Part shown: piece by piece, positions 51,888 to 60,196 of the stretch | Layout of the letters: every line of letters begins with the position of its first letter | Position numbering within the stretch: the first letter of the stretch is position 1 | Source of the DNA: DASQEH01 sp038237745 | GTDB lineage: Bacteria > Actinomycetota > Actinomycetes > Propionibacteriales > Nocardioidaceae | DNA length: 64,000 nucleotides | Direction of reading: 5' to 3' | Assembly (NCBI GenBank): GCA_038237745.1 | Contig: JBBRYJ010000001.1 | Coordinates: 558,001-622,000 of the forward strand | Notes under the pieces: generated by a model | Database searches by the model: none | What the model was told of the DNA's origin: nothing | What the model saw: the letters and a program-made list of their open reading frames with translations, nothing else | Position numbers and translations under genes: made by a program

Positions 51888-52615
51888 CCGCGGCCCTCGG
51901 TTCTCACGAGCTTGGCGGCGACGTCGGGGTCGGTGGGACCTGCGCCGTAGGCCGGGCACAAGCGCGCCAACGGGCACGCTCCACAGGCGGGCTGCCGCGC
52001 ATGGCAGCGCCTCCTCCCATGCCAGATGACGTGATGGTTGAGCATCACCCAGTCGCGCTTGGGGAACAGGCTGCCGATCTCAGGCTCGGCTTTGACAGGG
52101 TCGGTCTGAGCCGTCCAGCCGAACCGGCGGGCCAGCCGGCCCACGTGGGTGTCCACTGTGATGCCAGGCACTGCGAAGGCATCGCCCAGCACCACGTTGG
52201 CCGTCTTCCGGCCCACACCGGGCAGGGTGACGAGATCGTCCAGGCGTCCTGGGACCTCGCCCCCATACCGCTCCTCCAGTGCCGCGGCCAGCGTGATGAT
52301 GGCCCTTGCCTTGGCTCGGAAGAACCCGGTCGGAGCGATGATCGCCTCCACCTCCGCGCCGTCGGCCGCGGAAAGGTCACGCGGGCCGGGGAATCGGGCA
52401 AACAGCTCCGGGGTGACGCTGTTGACTCGCTTGTCCGTCGTCTGTGCCGACAGGACGGTGGCGACGAGGAGCTGCCAGGGAGAGCGGAAGTCGAGCTCGC
52501 AGCGGGCGTCGGGATACGTCTCGGCCAGCAGCCGGTTGATGCGTCGCGCCCGCCGCACGAGTGCGGTGTGGCCGGGCGGCGCGGTGTGCTCGGCGTACTC
52601 GGCCACAGCAGGCAT
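51884..52615 (-). CDS. nth: Endonuclease III
   Basis: 243 residues. The helix-hairpin-helix LPGVGRKTANVVLGDAF holds the catalytic Lys, and TVDTHVGRLARR the catalytic Asp. The 4Fe-4S cluster ligands CHARQPACGACPLARLC have the C-x6-C-x2-C-x5-C spacing. The enzyme removes oxidised pyrimidines and nicks abasic sites in base excision repair. The ATG at 52615 is preferred to one 33 codons upstream. Confidence 0.95.
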   Translation of the reverse strand: MPAVAEYAEHTAPPGHTALVRRARRINRLLAETYPDARCELDFRSPWQLLVATVLSAQTTDKRVNSVTPELFARFPGPRDLSAADGAEVEAIIAPTGFFRAKARAIITLAAALEERYGGEVPGRLDDLVTLPGVGRKTANVVLGDAFAVPGITVDTHVGRLARRFGWTAQTDPVKAEPEIGSLFPKRDWVMLNHHVIWHGRRRCHARQPACGACPLARLCPAYGAGPTDPDVAAKLVRTEGRG

Positions 52616-52748
52616 GGCGCCAGCGTACGGCGTCCTGCCGACGCCGACCTGTCGCGATCCGGACCCTCCCGGTTCGTGGCATGGATGCGGCCAATAGGTC
52701 ACACTGTGACTCACGCCACTCCGACGGTTACGGACTAGGAGGAGAACC

Positions 52749-53426
52749 TTGAATACCGAAGTACTCCGAGAGGCCCCGCTTTTCAGCGGACTCGACGACG
52801 AGGCGGCGATGGCGCTGAGTGCATCGATGGTCCAGAACCGGCTCGCCCGGGGCGAGGTCCTCTTCCGTGAGGGCGACGAGGGAGACCGGCTCTACGTCGT
52901 CACGGAGGGCAAGATCAAGCTCGGGCGCACCTCTGGGGACGGACGCGAGAACCTGTTGGCGATCCTGGGGCCAGGCCAGATGTTCGGCGAGCTGTCCTTG
53001 TTCGACCCGGGACCGCGCTCTGCCACTGTCACAGCGGTTACCGACTGCACCATGCAGAGCCTTGGCCACGAGGAGCTCGGGCGCTGGCTCGACGGCCGGC
53101 CGGAGGTGGCACGCGCACTCCTCGTGCAGCTTGCGGTGCGACTGCGCAAGGCCAACGACGTGGTCGCCGACCTGGTCTTCTCCGACGTACCCGGTCGGGT
53201 CGCCAAGGCGCTGTTGGATCTCTCGTCGCGCTTCGGAAGGGTTGCCTCGGACGGCATCCATGTGAACCACGACCTCACCCAGGAAGAGCTTGCGCAGCTT
53301 GTCGGAGCGTCCCGGGAGACCGTCAACAAGGCGCTCGCCGACTTCGCTTCACGCGGCTGGCTGCGCCTCGAGGCCCGCTCGGTGGTCCTGTTGGACGCAG
53401 AGCGCCTCAAGCGTCGGGCTCGCTGA
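52749..53426 (+). CDS. crp: Crp/Fnr-family transcriptional regulator (cAMP receptor protein-like)
   Basis: 225 residues from a TTG with AGGAGG upstream. The cyclic-nucleotide domain shows GDRLYVVTEGKIKLG and the phosphate cassette FGELSLFDPGPRSATV; the helix-turn-helix is LTQEELAQLVGASRETVNKA. No Cys cluster for Fnr-type sensing. It is close to Rv3676 of M. tuberculosis, a cAMP-responsive global regulator. It is divergent from nth across a 133-bp gap. Confidence 0.93.
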   Translation: MNTEVLREAPLFSGLDDEAAMALSASMVQNRLARGEVLFREGDEGDRLYVVTEGKIKLGRTSGDGRENLLAILGPGQMFGELSLFDPGPRSATVTAVTDCTMQSLGHEELGRWLDGRPEVARALLVQLAVRLRKANDVVADLVFSDVPGRVAKALLDLSSRFGRVASDGIHVNHDLTQEELAQLVGASRETVNKALADFASRGWLRLEARSVVLLDAERLKRRAR

Positions 53427-53432
53427 CCTCTC

Positions 53433-54077
53433 GTGCGCATCACCCATCTCGGGCACGCCTGCCTTCTCGTCGAGACCTCGGGCACGCGTCTGCTGGTCGA
53501 CCCCGGCACCTTCTCGGCGGGCTACCGGGCCCTGCGGGACCTCGACGCGGTCCTCCTGACCCACCAGCACCCCGACCACGTCGACGTCGAGGCCCTACCC
53601 GACCTGCTGCAGGCGAACCCCGGGGCTCTGCTGCTCGCCGAGCCGGAGACAGTCGACTCCCTTGCCCTCCGCACCGCCGAACCGTTCGGCGTCGGCGAGA
53701 CTCGCTCCTTCGCGAGCCTCAGCGTGAGTGCAGTCGGCGGTCAGCACGCCGTCAACCACGACCGTGTCCCGGTGATCGGCAACGTCGGCCTGCTCATCCG
53801 GGAGAGGGGGGGTCCGACACTGTTCCATCCGGGTGACTCCTACACCGACACCCCGGACGGTGTCGATGTTCTCGCCTTCCCGCTCAGCGCACCGTGGTGC
53901 AAGATGAGCGAGACGCTCGAGTTCGTCCGCGCGGTGCCGGCGCCCGTGCTCGTACCGATCCACGACGGAGCGCTCAACGACGACGGGCGTTCGACGTATC
54001 TCATGCACGTCGCCGAGTTCGGCCCCGCTGACAGCACTCTGCGCGACCTGTCCGACGGGGCCGCGTACGACGTCTGA
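53433..54077 (+). CDS. MBL-fold metal-dependent hydrolase (UlaG-like)
   Basis: 214 residues, starting six bases after the crp stop. RITHLGHACLLVE and LLTHQHPDHVD (HxHxDH metal motif), GGQHAVNH and FHPGDSYTD are the landmarks of the UlaG-like branch. The substrate is unknown. Probably co-transcribed with crp. It faces the GNAT gene, whose frame runs into it because of a frameshift. Confidence 0.85.
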   Translation: MRITHLGHACLLVETSGTRLLVDPGTFSAGYRALRDLDAVLLTHQHPDHVDVEALPDLLQANPGALLLAEPETVDSLALRTAEPFGVGETRSFASLSVSAVGGQHAVNHDRVPVIGNVGLLIRERGGPTLFHPGDSYTDTPDGVDVLAFPLSAPWCKMSETLEFVRAVPAPVLVPIHDGALNDDGRSTYLMHVAEFGPADSTLRDLSDGAAYDV

Positions 54078-54537
54078 GCGGTCTCAGCGCAGGACGAGCA
54101 ACCACATCGGCGGCGGCGACCTGGTCCGTAAAGGACAGGTTCGGTGTCCTCGCGAAGCCGCACTTCTCCAATACCCGGATCGAGCCTGCGTTGTGCGAGG
54201 CGACGGCTCCGTACAGAGGGCGGGTCCGCTCGATGTCCAGAAACAACGCCAGCGCCTGGGTCGCGACTCCCCGACCCCAGACGTCTCGGGCGATCCAGTA
54301 CCCGACCTCGCGGTCGCCGCCGACCTCGAAGCTCACCACATTGCCCGCGACGGCCCTGTCGGCCACGACGGTGCGGGTGACCCCCGTGGGGTCGGCGAGG
54401 ACCTTGTCCCAGTGGGCCCGGTGCACCACCTCCTCGCGGGGCGGAAACCCGGCCATCGTGTTGGACTCGGGGTCACGCTGCTGCTCGAAGAAGACATCCA
54501 CGTCGCGCATCGTCACCGGTCGCAGGGTCACCTTCAT
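54001..54537 (-). CDS. GNAT acetyltransferase with a probable C-terminal frameshift
   Basis: About 178 residues as read. The RimJ/RimL-like fold includes TLRPVTMRDVDVFFEQQRD, VGYWIARDVWGRGVATQALA (acetyl-CoA P-loop) and SIRVLEKCGF. After FTDQVAAADVV the sequence becomes Arg-rich and overlaps the facing MBL gene by 77 bp. In the alternative frame the end reads LLVLR-stop with the stop at 54084, just clear of the MBL gene, so one extra base near 54095-54105 is likely. The ATG overlaps the stop of the next gene by ATGA. Confidence 0.82.
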   Translation of the reverse strand: MKVTLRPVTMRDVDVFFEQQRDPESNTMAGFPPREEVVHRAHWDKVLADPTGVTRTVVADRAVAGNVVSFEVGGDREVGYWIARDVWGRGVATQALALFLDIERTRPLYGAVASHNAGSIRVLEKCGFARTPNLSFTDQVAAADVVARPALRPLRRRTRPRRTGRAECCQRGRTRRRA

Positions 54538-55349
54538 CCGGTGGGCCCTTCCTGGTCGTCCAGGTAGGCCATCTGGGCGCGCACACTCATCTCGGCGGCA
54601 GGCCATAGAGCCTCGTCGACGTCGGCGTAGACGGTCCGCACGACGGCGGAGGGTGTACGGGCGCCTTCAGCCAACGCGTCTCGGACCTGCTCGAGCCGCT
54701 CCGCGCGATGCGCGAGGTAGTGGTCGAGCACACGCGCCGCCTCGCCGAGCGGCGGCCCGTGTCCCGGCCAGAGAGCCTCCACGACGTGCTTGTCCGCCAG
54801 GTCGCGCAGCCGGCGCAGGGAGTCGAGGTAGGCGCCGAGCACCCCGTCGGGATGCGCGACGACCGTTGTCCCCCGCCCGAGCACCGTGTCGCCGGTCAGC
54901 ACGGCTCGCTCGGCCGGCAACAGGAAGCTCAACGAGTCGCTCGTATGACCTGGCGTGCCGAGCACCCGCAGCTCGAGTCCGTCGACCTCCACCACGTCAC
55001 CGTCGCAAAGCCCCTCGTCGCCATAGACCTGGGCCGGGTCGAGTGCTCTCACCCCACAGCCCACCAGCTCAGCGAAGTCGCGGGCGCCTTCGCTGTGGTC
55101 GGAGTGCCCGTGTGTCAACAAAACCGCAGCCACCGCCCCACCCGCCTGGGCCACGGCGGCAACCTTTGCGAGATGGCCCGGATGAAATGGGCCGGGGTCG
55201 ATCACCAGGCAACGCGTCGCACCTGGCTCGCGGAGCACCCACGTGTTGGTGCCGTCGAGCGTCATTGGCCCCGCGTTCGGCGCGAGTACGCAGACCGCAC
55301 GGTCACCGAGCACTCCGCCAGCCCAGGGTGGCGAGGCAGCCATCGTCAC
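54534..55349 (-). CDS. MBL-fold hydrolase (LACTB2-like)
   Basis: 271 residues. GPMTLDGTNTWVL at the N-terminus, the zinc motif LLTHGHSDHSEGA and LGTPGHTSDSLSF are those of LACTB2/glyoxalase II-like enzymes, some of which are RNA nucleases. The last ~60 residues include the wing-helix found in this branch. GTGA overlap with the NUDIX gene upstream and ATGA overlap with the GNAT gene downstream. It is probably the Rv3677c counterpart. Confidence 0.88.
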   Translation of the reverse strand: MTMAASPPWAGGVLGDRAVCVLAPNAGPMTLDGTNTWVLREPGATRCLVIDPGPFHPGHLAKVAAVAQAGGAVAAVLLTHGHSDHSEGARDFAELVGCGVRALDPAQVYGDEGLCDGDVVEVDGLELRVLGTPGHTSDSLSFLLPAERAVLTGDTVLGRGTTVVAHPDGVLGAYLDSLRRLRDLADKHVVEALWPGHGPPLGEAARVLDHYLAHRAERLEQVRDALAEGARTPSAVVRTVYADVDEALWPAAEMSVRAQMAYLDDQEGPTG

Positions 55350-56182
55350 GACTCTGGCCCTCCGTCGTCGGTGAAGAACAACTCACCGTCGACGACCTCG
55401 ACGCCGGGCATGATCGTCGAGATCACGCGGGAGTCCGCTGCCGAGACCGCTTCCTGCGGGCTGTCGAAGGCGGCCATCTCGGCAAGAGTGACATAGGTCG
55501 GAGGCAGCATCTGCATGGCGCCGGAGTCGGCGGCTGAGACGGCATCGAGCGGCCGCACCCAGGCGACGTGATCGGCTTCCCCTGACACATCGCGAGTGCG
55601 TTGCTCCGGCGGCATGACCGCGAGAAAGAACCAGGTGTCGTAGCGTCGAGGCTCGAACTCGGGGGTTATCCAGTGCGCCCAGGCTGCGAGCAGGTCGGTG
55701 CGCAGGACCAGCTCCCGTCGCGAGAGAAGGTCGGAGAACGACAGGCGCCTGTCGACCAGGGCAGCGCGGTCGAGCTCCCAGTCGTCTCCCGTCGTGTCGG
55801 CGACCACCGTGTCGACAGTCGAACCGGCCAGCAGGACCCCCGACTCCTCGAACGTCTCCCGCATCGCCGCGCACACCAGGGCCCGCGCCTCCGCCGGGTC
55901 GCAGCCGAGGCGGTTGGCCCAGTCTTCCGGGCTGGGACCGGCCCAGGCGACCGCCGCGTCAGAGTCCCGCAGGTCGACGGTGCCTCCGGGAAAGGCGTAC
56001 ATACCTGCCGCGAACGCCATGTCGAGATGACGCCGAAGCACGTAGACCTCCAGCCCGTCGGAGTCCTCCCGCAGCAGGACCACGGTCGCTGCCCCGCGGG
56101 CGATCGCCGCCTCTTGGTCCCCGGACAGAAGCTCCGCTATCCGGCCGATCAGGTGCGCGGGCACACGGCGCGTGGAGTCCAA
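55346..56182 (-). CDS. NUDIX hydrolase
   Basis: 278 residues from TTG 56182. The NUDIX fold begins near residue 30 (ATVVLLREDSDGLEVYVLRR, YAFPGGTVDLRD) and the Glu pair is in CAAMRETFEESGVLL; the box is interrupted by a 25-residue insertion, as in RppH/NUDT19-like enzymes. The substrate is unknown. GTG a few codons in is an alternative start. It lies in the run from DUF4177 to GNAT. Confidence 0.85.
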   Translation of the reverse strand: MDSTRRVPAHLIGRIAELLSGDQEAAIARGAATVVLLREDSDGLEVYVLRRHLDMAFAAGMYAFPGGTVDLRDSDAAVAWAGPSPEDWANRLGCDPAEARALVCAAMRETFEESGVLLAGSTVDTVVADTTGDDWELDRAALVDRRLSFSDLLSRRELVLRTDLLAAWAHWITPEFEPRRYDTWFFLAVMPPEQRTRDVSGEADHVAWVRPLDAVSAADSGAMQMLPPTYVTLAEMAAFDSPQEAVSAADSRVISTIMPGVEVVDGELFFTDDGGPES

Positions 56183-56184
56183 GG

Positions 56185-56646
56185 TCAGGAGACCTCCACC
56201 ACCATCTCGACCTCGACGGGGGCGTCGAGCGGCAGCACCTGCACTCCGACAGCTGAACGCGCGTGCTGTCCGGCGTCGCCGAAGACGTCACCGATCAGCT
56301 GGCTCGCGCCGTTCGCGACGCCGGGTTGTCCCGTGAAGTCCTCAGCGCTCGCGACGAAGGCGACGACCTTCACGACCCTGACGACGCGCGAGAGGTCGCC
56401 GACCAGCGACTTCACGGCGGCGATGCCGTTCAAGGCACACTGCTGGGCGCACTCGGTGGCGTCCTCGGCGCTGACCTCGGCTCCCACCTTGCCGGTCGTG
56501 ATGAGGGCGCCCTCCCGCAGCGGAAGCTGCCCCGACGTGTACACGTAGTTGCCGGTCCTCACGGCAGGCACGTACGCGGCCACCGGCTTCGCCACCTCGG
56601 GGACCGACAAGCCGAGGTCGGCGAGCCGCCGCTCCGGCGTCGACAC
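56185..56646 (-). CDS. RidA family protein
   Basis: 153 residues. TGNYVYTSGQLPLREG, CAQQCALNGIAAVKS, and the final VGVQVLPLDAPVEVEMVVE hold the fold of YjgF/YER057c/UK114 proteins, with Gln and Glu at the usual places, though the catalytic Arg of RidA proper is not obvious. Enamine/imine deaminase activity is possible. It matches Rv3678c. GTG start right after the DUF4177 gene. Confidence 0.9.
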   Translation of the reverse strand: MSTPERRLADLGLSVPEVAKPVAAYVPAVRTGNYVYTSGQLPLREGALITTGKVGAEVSAEDATECAQQCALNGIAAVKSLVGDLSRVVRVVKVVAFVASAEDFTGQPGVANGASQLIGDVFGDAGQHARSAVGVQVLPLDAPVEVEMVVEVS

Positions 56647-56647
56647 G

Positions 56648-56806
56648 TCAGGCCTCCTTCGGGCGCTTGAAGTAGGCGACCAGGCTCTCCGGGTTCAGCC
56701 CCGGGATGACCTGGACGAGCTCCCAGCCGTCCTCGCCCATGTTGTCGAGGATCTGCTTGGTCGCGTGCACGAGGAGAGGCACCGTGATGTATTCCCATGT
56801 CGTCAT
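56648..56806 (-). CDS. DUF4177 small protein
   Basis: 52 residues, MTTWEYITVPLLVHATKQIL to YFKRPKEA. WEYITVPLL, GEDGWELVQVIPG and YFKR are the DUF4177 pattern (short proteins of unknown function). The ATG is at 56806 and the TGA at 56650, one base before the ridA start, so it is the first gene of the ridA-NUDIX-MBL-GNAT run. It is short and easily missed. It lies where Rv3678A would be by synteny. Confidence 0.82.
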   Translation of the reverse strand: MTTWEYITVPLLVHATKQILDNMGEDGWELVQVIPGLNPESLVAYFKRPKEA

Positions 56807-56859
56807 CCCGCGACTCTAACGCCGCCCCGGACGGTGGCCCGGCCGGCAGCGCGCACCCA

Positions 56860-56901
56860 CCCTTCGAAAGGGCGAAGATTCCCCTTCGAAAGGGCGAAGA
56901 T
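56860..56901. repeat. Tandem 20-bp direct repeat with hairpin core, promoter region
   Basis: CCCTTCGAAAGGGCGAAGAT occurs at 56860-56879 and 56882-56901. Each copy can fold as CCCTT-CGA-AAGGG. They lie in the 143-bp gap between the divergent DUF4177 and hydrolase genes, 22 bp apart (about two helical turns), a geometry that fits paired operator sites. Confidence 0.5.
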
Positions 56902-56949
56902 GCCCCTCGGCGGCGAGATGCAGCCGGGCGCAGACGATAGCGTCGCTTC

Positions 56950-57738
56950 GTGGACCCGCGCGAGGTGCTGAGCCGACATGCCCCGGCGCCCGACGCTGTG
57001 CTGCGGTACGGCGAGCACGCCGACGCTGTGGTCGACGTCTTCCTGCCCCCGTGCCTGGCTCGCCCTGAGCAACCCAGGCAGTTGTTGGTGTTGATCCACG
57101 GCGGCTTCTGGCGGCAGGAGTACGACAGGGTGCAGATGCGCCCCTTGGCCGATGCACTTCGCCATCGCAGCTTCGTCGTCGCGGTACCGGAGTACCGACG
57201 TGTCGGCGGACTTGGCGGCTGGCCGGACACTGGGCAGGACGTGGACGATGCTCTCGCCCGCCTCCCAGCTGCTCTCGACGAAGTGGCTCCTGGCCACACA
57301 GACCCAGCGGCGCCGCTCGTACTGGCTGGCCACTCGGCCGGCGGACACCTCGCGCTGTGGGCCGGTCTCCGCGCCGACCCGCATCGGGTCCGGTCAATCG
57401 TCGCCCTCGCCCCCGTGGCAGATCTGCGGTACGCCGCTGCCGTGCGAATGGGGGACGGAGCAGTGCAGGACCTTCTCGGCGGTGGGCCCGACGAGTACCC
57501 GGACCGTTACGCCGAAGCCGACGTCGTCCCTCTGCTCCCGGGGAGACCGTCCGTGACCCTCATTCAGGGCACCAGCGACAAGCAGGTCACCGTCGACATG
57601 AACAGGGCGCTCGCTGCGCGCATCGACGGTGCCGAGTTCCGCTACGTCGAATGCGCAGGGGTCGACCACTTCGCCCTGATCGACCCCCTCTCACCAGTGT
57701 TCGAGGAGGTCGTCCTTCCGGCACTGACCAACGGATGA
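56950..57738 (+). CDS. Alpha/beta hydrolase (esterase-like)
   Basis: 262 residues from GTG 56950. The oxyanion motif IHGGFWR, nucleophile elbow GHSAGGHLAL, QGTSDKQV (Asp region) and VDHFALIDP (His) place it among HSL/kynurenine-formamidase-like esterases; the HGGFWR-GHSAGGH pattern is that seen in arylformamidase relatives. No tryptophan-degradation gene is nearby, so the substrate stays open. Confidence 0.82.
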   Translation: MDPREVLSRHAPAPDAVLRYGEHADAVVDVFLPPCLARPEQPRQLLVLIHGGFWRQEYDRVQMRPLADALRHRSFVVAVPEYRRVGGLGGWPDTGQDVDDALARLPAALDEVAPGHTDPAAPLVLAGHSAGGHLALWAGLRADPHRVRSIVALAPVADLRYAAAVRMGDGAVQDLLGGGPDEYPDRYAEADVVPLLPGRPSVTLIQGTSDKQVTVDMNRALAARIDGAEFRYVECAGVDHFALIDPLSPVFEEVVLPALTNG

Positions 57739-57853
57739 GAGTCCTGCCCCCCCGGCTACGGTGTCGGCGCCAAGGTCGCGGCGACCGAGCCCGCCGGTAC
57801 CGAGGGCGCAGGCACCACATGCGGCGTCCCTGGAGACCCGACCGACGCCCGCG

Positions 57854-58515
57854 TCACGTCGTCGATAAAGTCGGGGATATCCTCACCTTCGCGTTGAAGG
57901 CAGGCGTCGTCCAGATCCCCACCGCAGGGTCACCAGCGATCGCCTGCAGCTCATCGACTCCGAGAGGGGACCTGTCCGAGTGAGGCATAGTCGCGAGCGC
58001 GACCACGAACTGGTCGTGTCGGACGATACCCACGGCGAGCAGGCTCCCGTCGGAGGCGTCTCGGCGGACAGCCGCGTTGTTCCCGGGATTGACCCGGAGA
58101 ACGGTTCGGACGGTCCCATCGGGCAGAGTCTCGTCGGTGCACGTGCTTCCCTCAGGCTGCGGCCGAGGGCAGAGACTTGCGCTGTCCAGGACCTGCGCCC
58201 GCGAGGACGCCACGACCTGCAGGTCCACCTTCACCCCACTGCGCATCCGGTACCCGACTTCGACCGTGGCCCGAAGCCCCCCAACCGAGCCGTCCGGCGA
58301 CGTGTTCCCCCGGTCTGCGCTCCTACCCCAAGCAGCGAACCGAGGTCGCTCGTGTGTGACATCACCGCGGCAGCGAGGCCCCGCGGCGTTGCCTTCTCGA
58401 GCTCGACCACTCGACCGCTCCCGTCCGCTGGGTCGGCCCCTTTGGAGTCGAACAGGCTGCCCGGTCCGTCGAGAGCGGTCACGGCGCCGACGACGAGGGC
58501 GGACGCAGCAGCCAC
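57854..58515 (-). pseudogene. Hypothetical exported/membrane protein, frameshifted
   Basis: Two frames form one protein. The upstream frame starts GTG 58515 with a hydrophobic AAASALVVGAVTAL and reaches MSHTSDLGSLLGVGAQTGG before going out of frame. The downstream frame has GNTSPDGSVGGLRATVEVGY and SLCPRPQPEGSTCTDETLPD to a stop at 57854. A run of five C at 58307-58311 (GGGGG on the coding strand) that should be six accounts for the shift. Two Cys in the mature part could form a disulfide. No family recognised. Confidence 0.6.
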
Positions 58516-58572
58516 GCAGACAACGGCCTGGAGACGGCGACGGATCTCACGTCCGGCGGCGACACTGCCGAG

Positions 58573-59202
58573 TCACGCTTCGAGGTAAGGCTCGGTCTTG
58601 GCGCGCGCCTCGTCCAGAGTGACACCAGTGGCCAGCTCGCGAAGTACCAGGCCTTCGTCGGTTACGTCGATGACAGCTAGATCTGTGATGATCCGCTGCA
58701 CCACGCCGAGGCCCGTCAGGGGCAGCGAGCACTCGTCCACGATCTTGTACGACCCGTCGCGGGCGACGTGCTCCATCAGCACGATGACCCGCTTGGCGCC
58801 GTGCACCAGGTCCATCGCACCGCCCATTCCCTTGACCATCTTGCCGGGGATCATCCAGTTGGCGATGTCACCGGAGGCTGACACCTGCATCGCGCCCAGG
58901 ATCGCGGCGTCGACCTTTCCGCCGCGGATCATCCCGAACGACATGGCGGAGTCGAAGAACGCCGCACCAGGGCGCAACGTGACGGTCTCCTTGCCGGCGT
59001 TGATCAGGTCTGCGTCCTCGTCACCTTCGTAGGGATACGCGCCCACGCCGAGGATTCCGTTCTCCGACTGCAGCACGATCTCGACGTCGTCGGGTACGTA
59101 GTTCGGTACGAGGGTGGGCAGGCCGATGCCGAGGTTCACGTAGGCGCCGTCCTCCAGCTCTGCCGCGGCCCTCGCTGCCATCTGCTCACGCGACCAGGCC
59201 AT
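58573..59202 (-). CDS. 3-oxoacid CoA-transferase subunit B
   Basis: 209 residues. VNLGIGLPTLVPNYVPDDVE and SENGILGVG, the latter with the catalytic Glu that forms the enzyme-CoA thioester, identify the B subunit of SCOT/AtoA-type transferases; GGKVDAAILGAMQVSASGDI is also typical. With subunit A it converts acetoacetate or another 3-oxoacid to its CoA ester using succinyl-CoA or acetyl-CoA. TGATG overlap with subunit A gives coupled translation. Confidence 0.93.
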   Translation of the reverse strand: MAWSREQMAARAAAELEDGAYVNLGIGLPTLVPNYVPDDVEIVLQSENGILGVGAYPYEGDEDADLINAGKETVTLRPGAAFFDSAMSFGMIRGGKVDAAILGAMQVSASGDIANWMIPGKMVKGMGGAMDLVHGAKRVIVLMEHVARDGSYKIVDECSLPLTGLGVVQRIITDLAVIDVTDEGLVLRELATGVTLDEARAKTEPYLEA

Positions 59203-59984
59203 CAGCTCTGCCCCGCTCGCGGACGGACCGTACGCTTCTCGATCCGCTTGGTCGCCGCCTGCTCCGCCGTGAGCGGGAGCACCCGGTGGACATAGACACC
59301 AGGGAGGTGTATGTCGTTCGGCGCAAGCTCTCCCGGCTCCACGAGCTCCTCCACTTCGGCGACCGTGATCCGCCCCGCCATGGCGCAGAGCGGGTTGAAA
59401 TTGCGTGCGGAGTCCCTGAACACCAGGTTGCCGTGACGGTCGCCCCGCCACGCCCGGATCAGCCCGAAGTCGCAGACGATGGCCTGCTCCATCACGAACG
59501 CTCGCGGGCCTTCGGCGGTCTCGAACTCCCTTACCTCCTTGGGACTGCTCGCCACCTCGACGTTGCCGGCGTCGTCGTGACGCCACGGCAGGCCGCCGTC
59601 TGCCACCTGGGTGCCGACCCCGGTGGCGGTGAAGAACGCCGGAATCCCCGCGCCGCCTGCGCGCAGCCGCTCCGCGAGCGTGCCCTGCGGCGTTAGCTCG
59701 ACCTCCAGCTCGCCGTGAAGGTACTGCCGCTCGAACTCCTTGTTCTCACCCACGTACGACGACGTCATGCGTCGTATCCGCTTGTCGCGCAACAGAAGTC
59801 CAAGTCCCCAGTCGTCGACGCCGCAGTTGTTGGAGACGGCCTCGAGGTCGGTGACGCCTGCGTCGAGTAGGGCCTGGATCAGCACGCTCGGCACTCCGCA
59901 GAGACCGAAGCCCCCTACCGCAAGCGACGAGCCGGTCGCCACGTCTGCCACCGCGTCCGCGGCACTGCGGACCACCTTGTCCAT
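59202..59984 (-). CDS. 3-oxoacid CoA-transferase subunit A
   Basis: About 260 residues. GSSLAVGGFGLCGVPSVLI (CoA-binding Gly loop), SNNCGVDDWGLGLLL, MTSSYVGENKEFERQYL and GIPAFFTATGVGT are characteristic of the A subunit. ATG 59984 is chosen over GTG/ATG eight codons upstream because GGGGAG precedes it. Together with 3-hydroxybutyrate dehydrogenase (6739) it supports ketone-body or poly-hydroxybutyrate breakdown. Confidence 0.93.
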   Translation of the reverse strand: MDKVVRSAADAVADVATGSSLAVGGFGLCGVPSVLIQALLDAGVTDLEAVSNNCGVDDWGLGLLLRDKRIRRMTSSYVGENKEFERQYLHGELEVELTPQGTLAERLRAGGAGIPAFFTATGVGTQVADGGLPWRHDDAGNVEVASSPKEVREFETAEGPRAFVMEQAIVCDFGLIRAWRGDRHGNLVFRDSARNFNPLCAMAGRITVAEVEELVEPGELAPNDIHLPGVYVHRVLPLTAEQAATKRIEKRTVRPRAGQS

Positions 59985-60196
59985 CGACTGCTCCCCTGGC
60001 CGAGTCACGGTCGTAGGTCCGAGAGGTACGCCGCCGTGGCGCGTCAGGCTCGGATCCTTCGAGGGACGTTGCCCCGGTGCAACCTACTCCATGGGACGCC
60101 GGTCATACCAAGGTTCCCCACGTACGCTGACTCGGTGACCACGTACACCATGCTCGCGCATCGGCGAGGTATCGGTGCGCCGGAGGGGTACACCAG

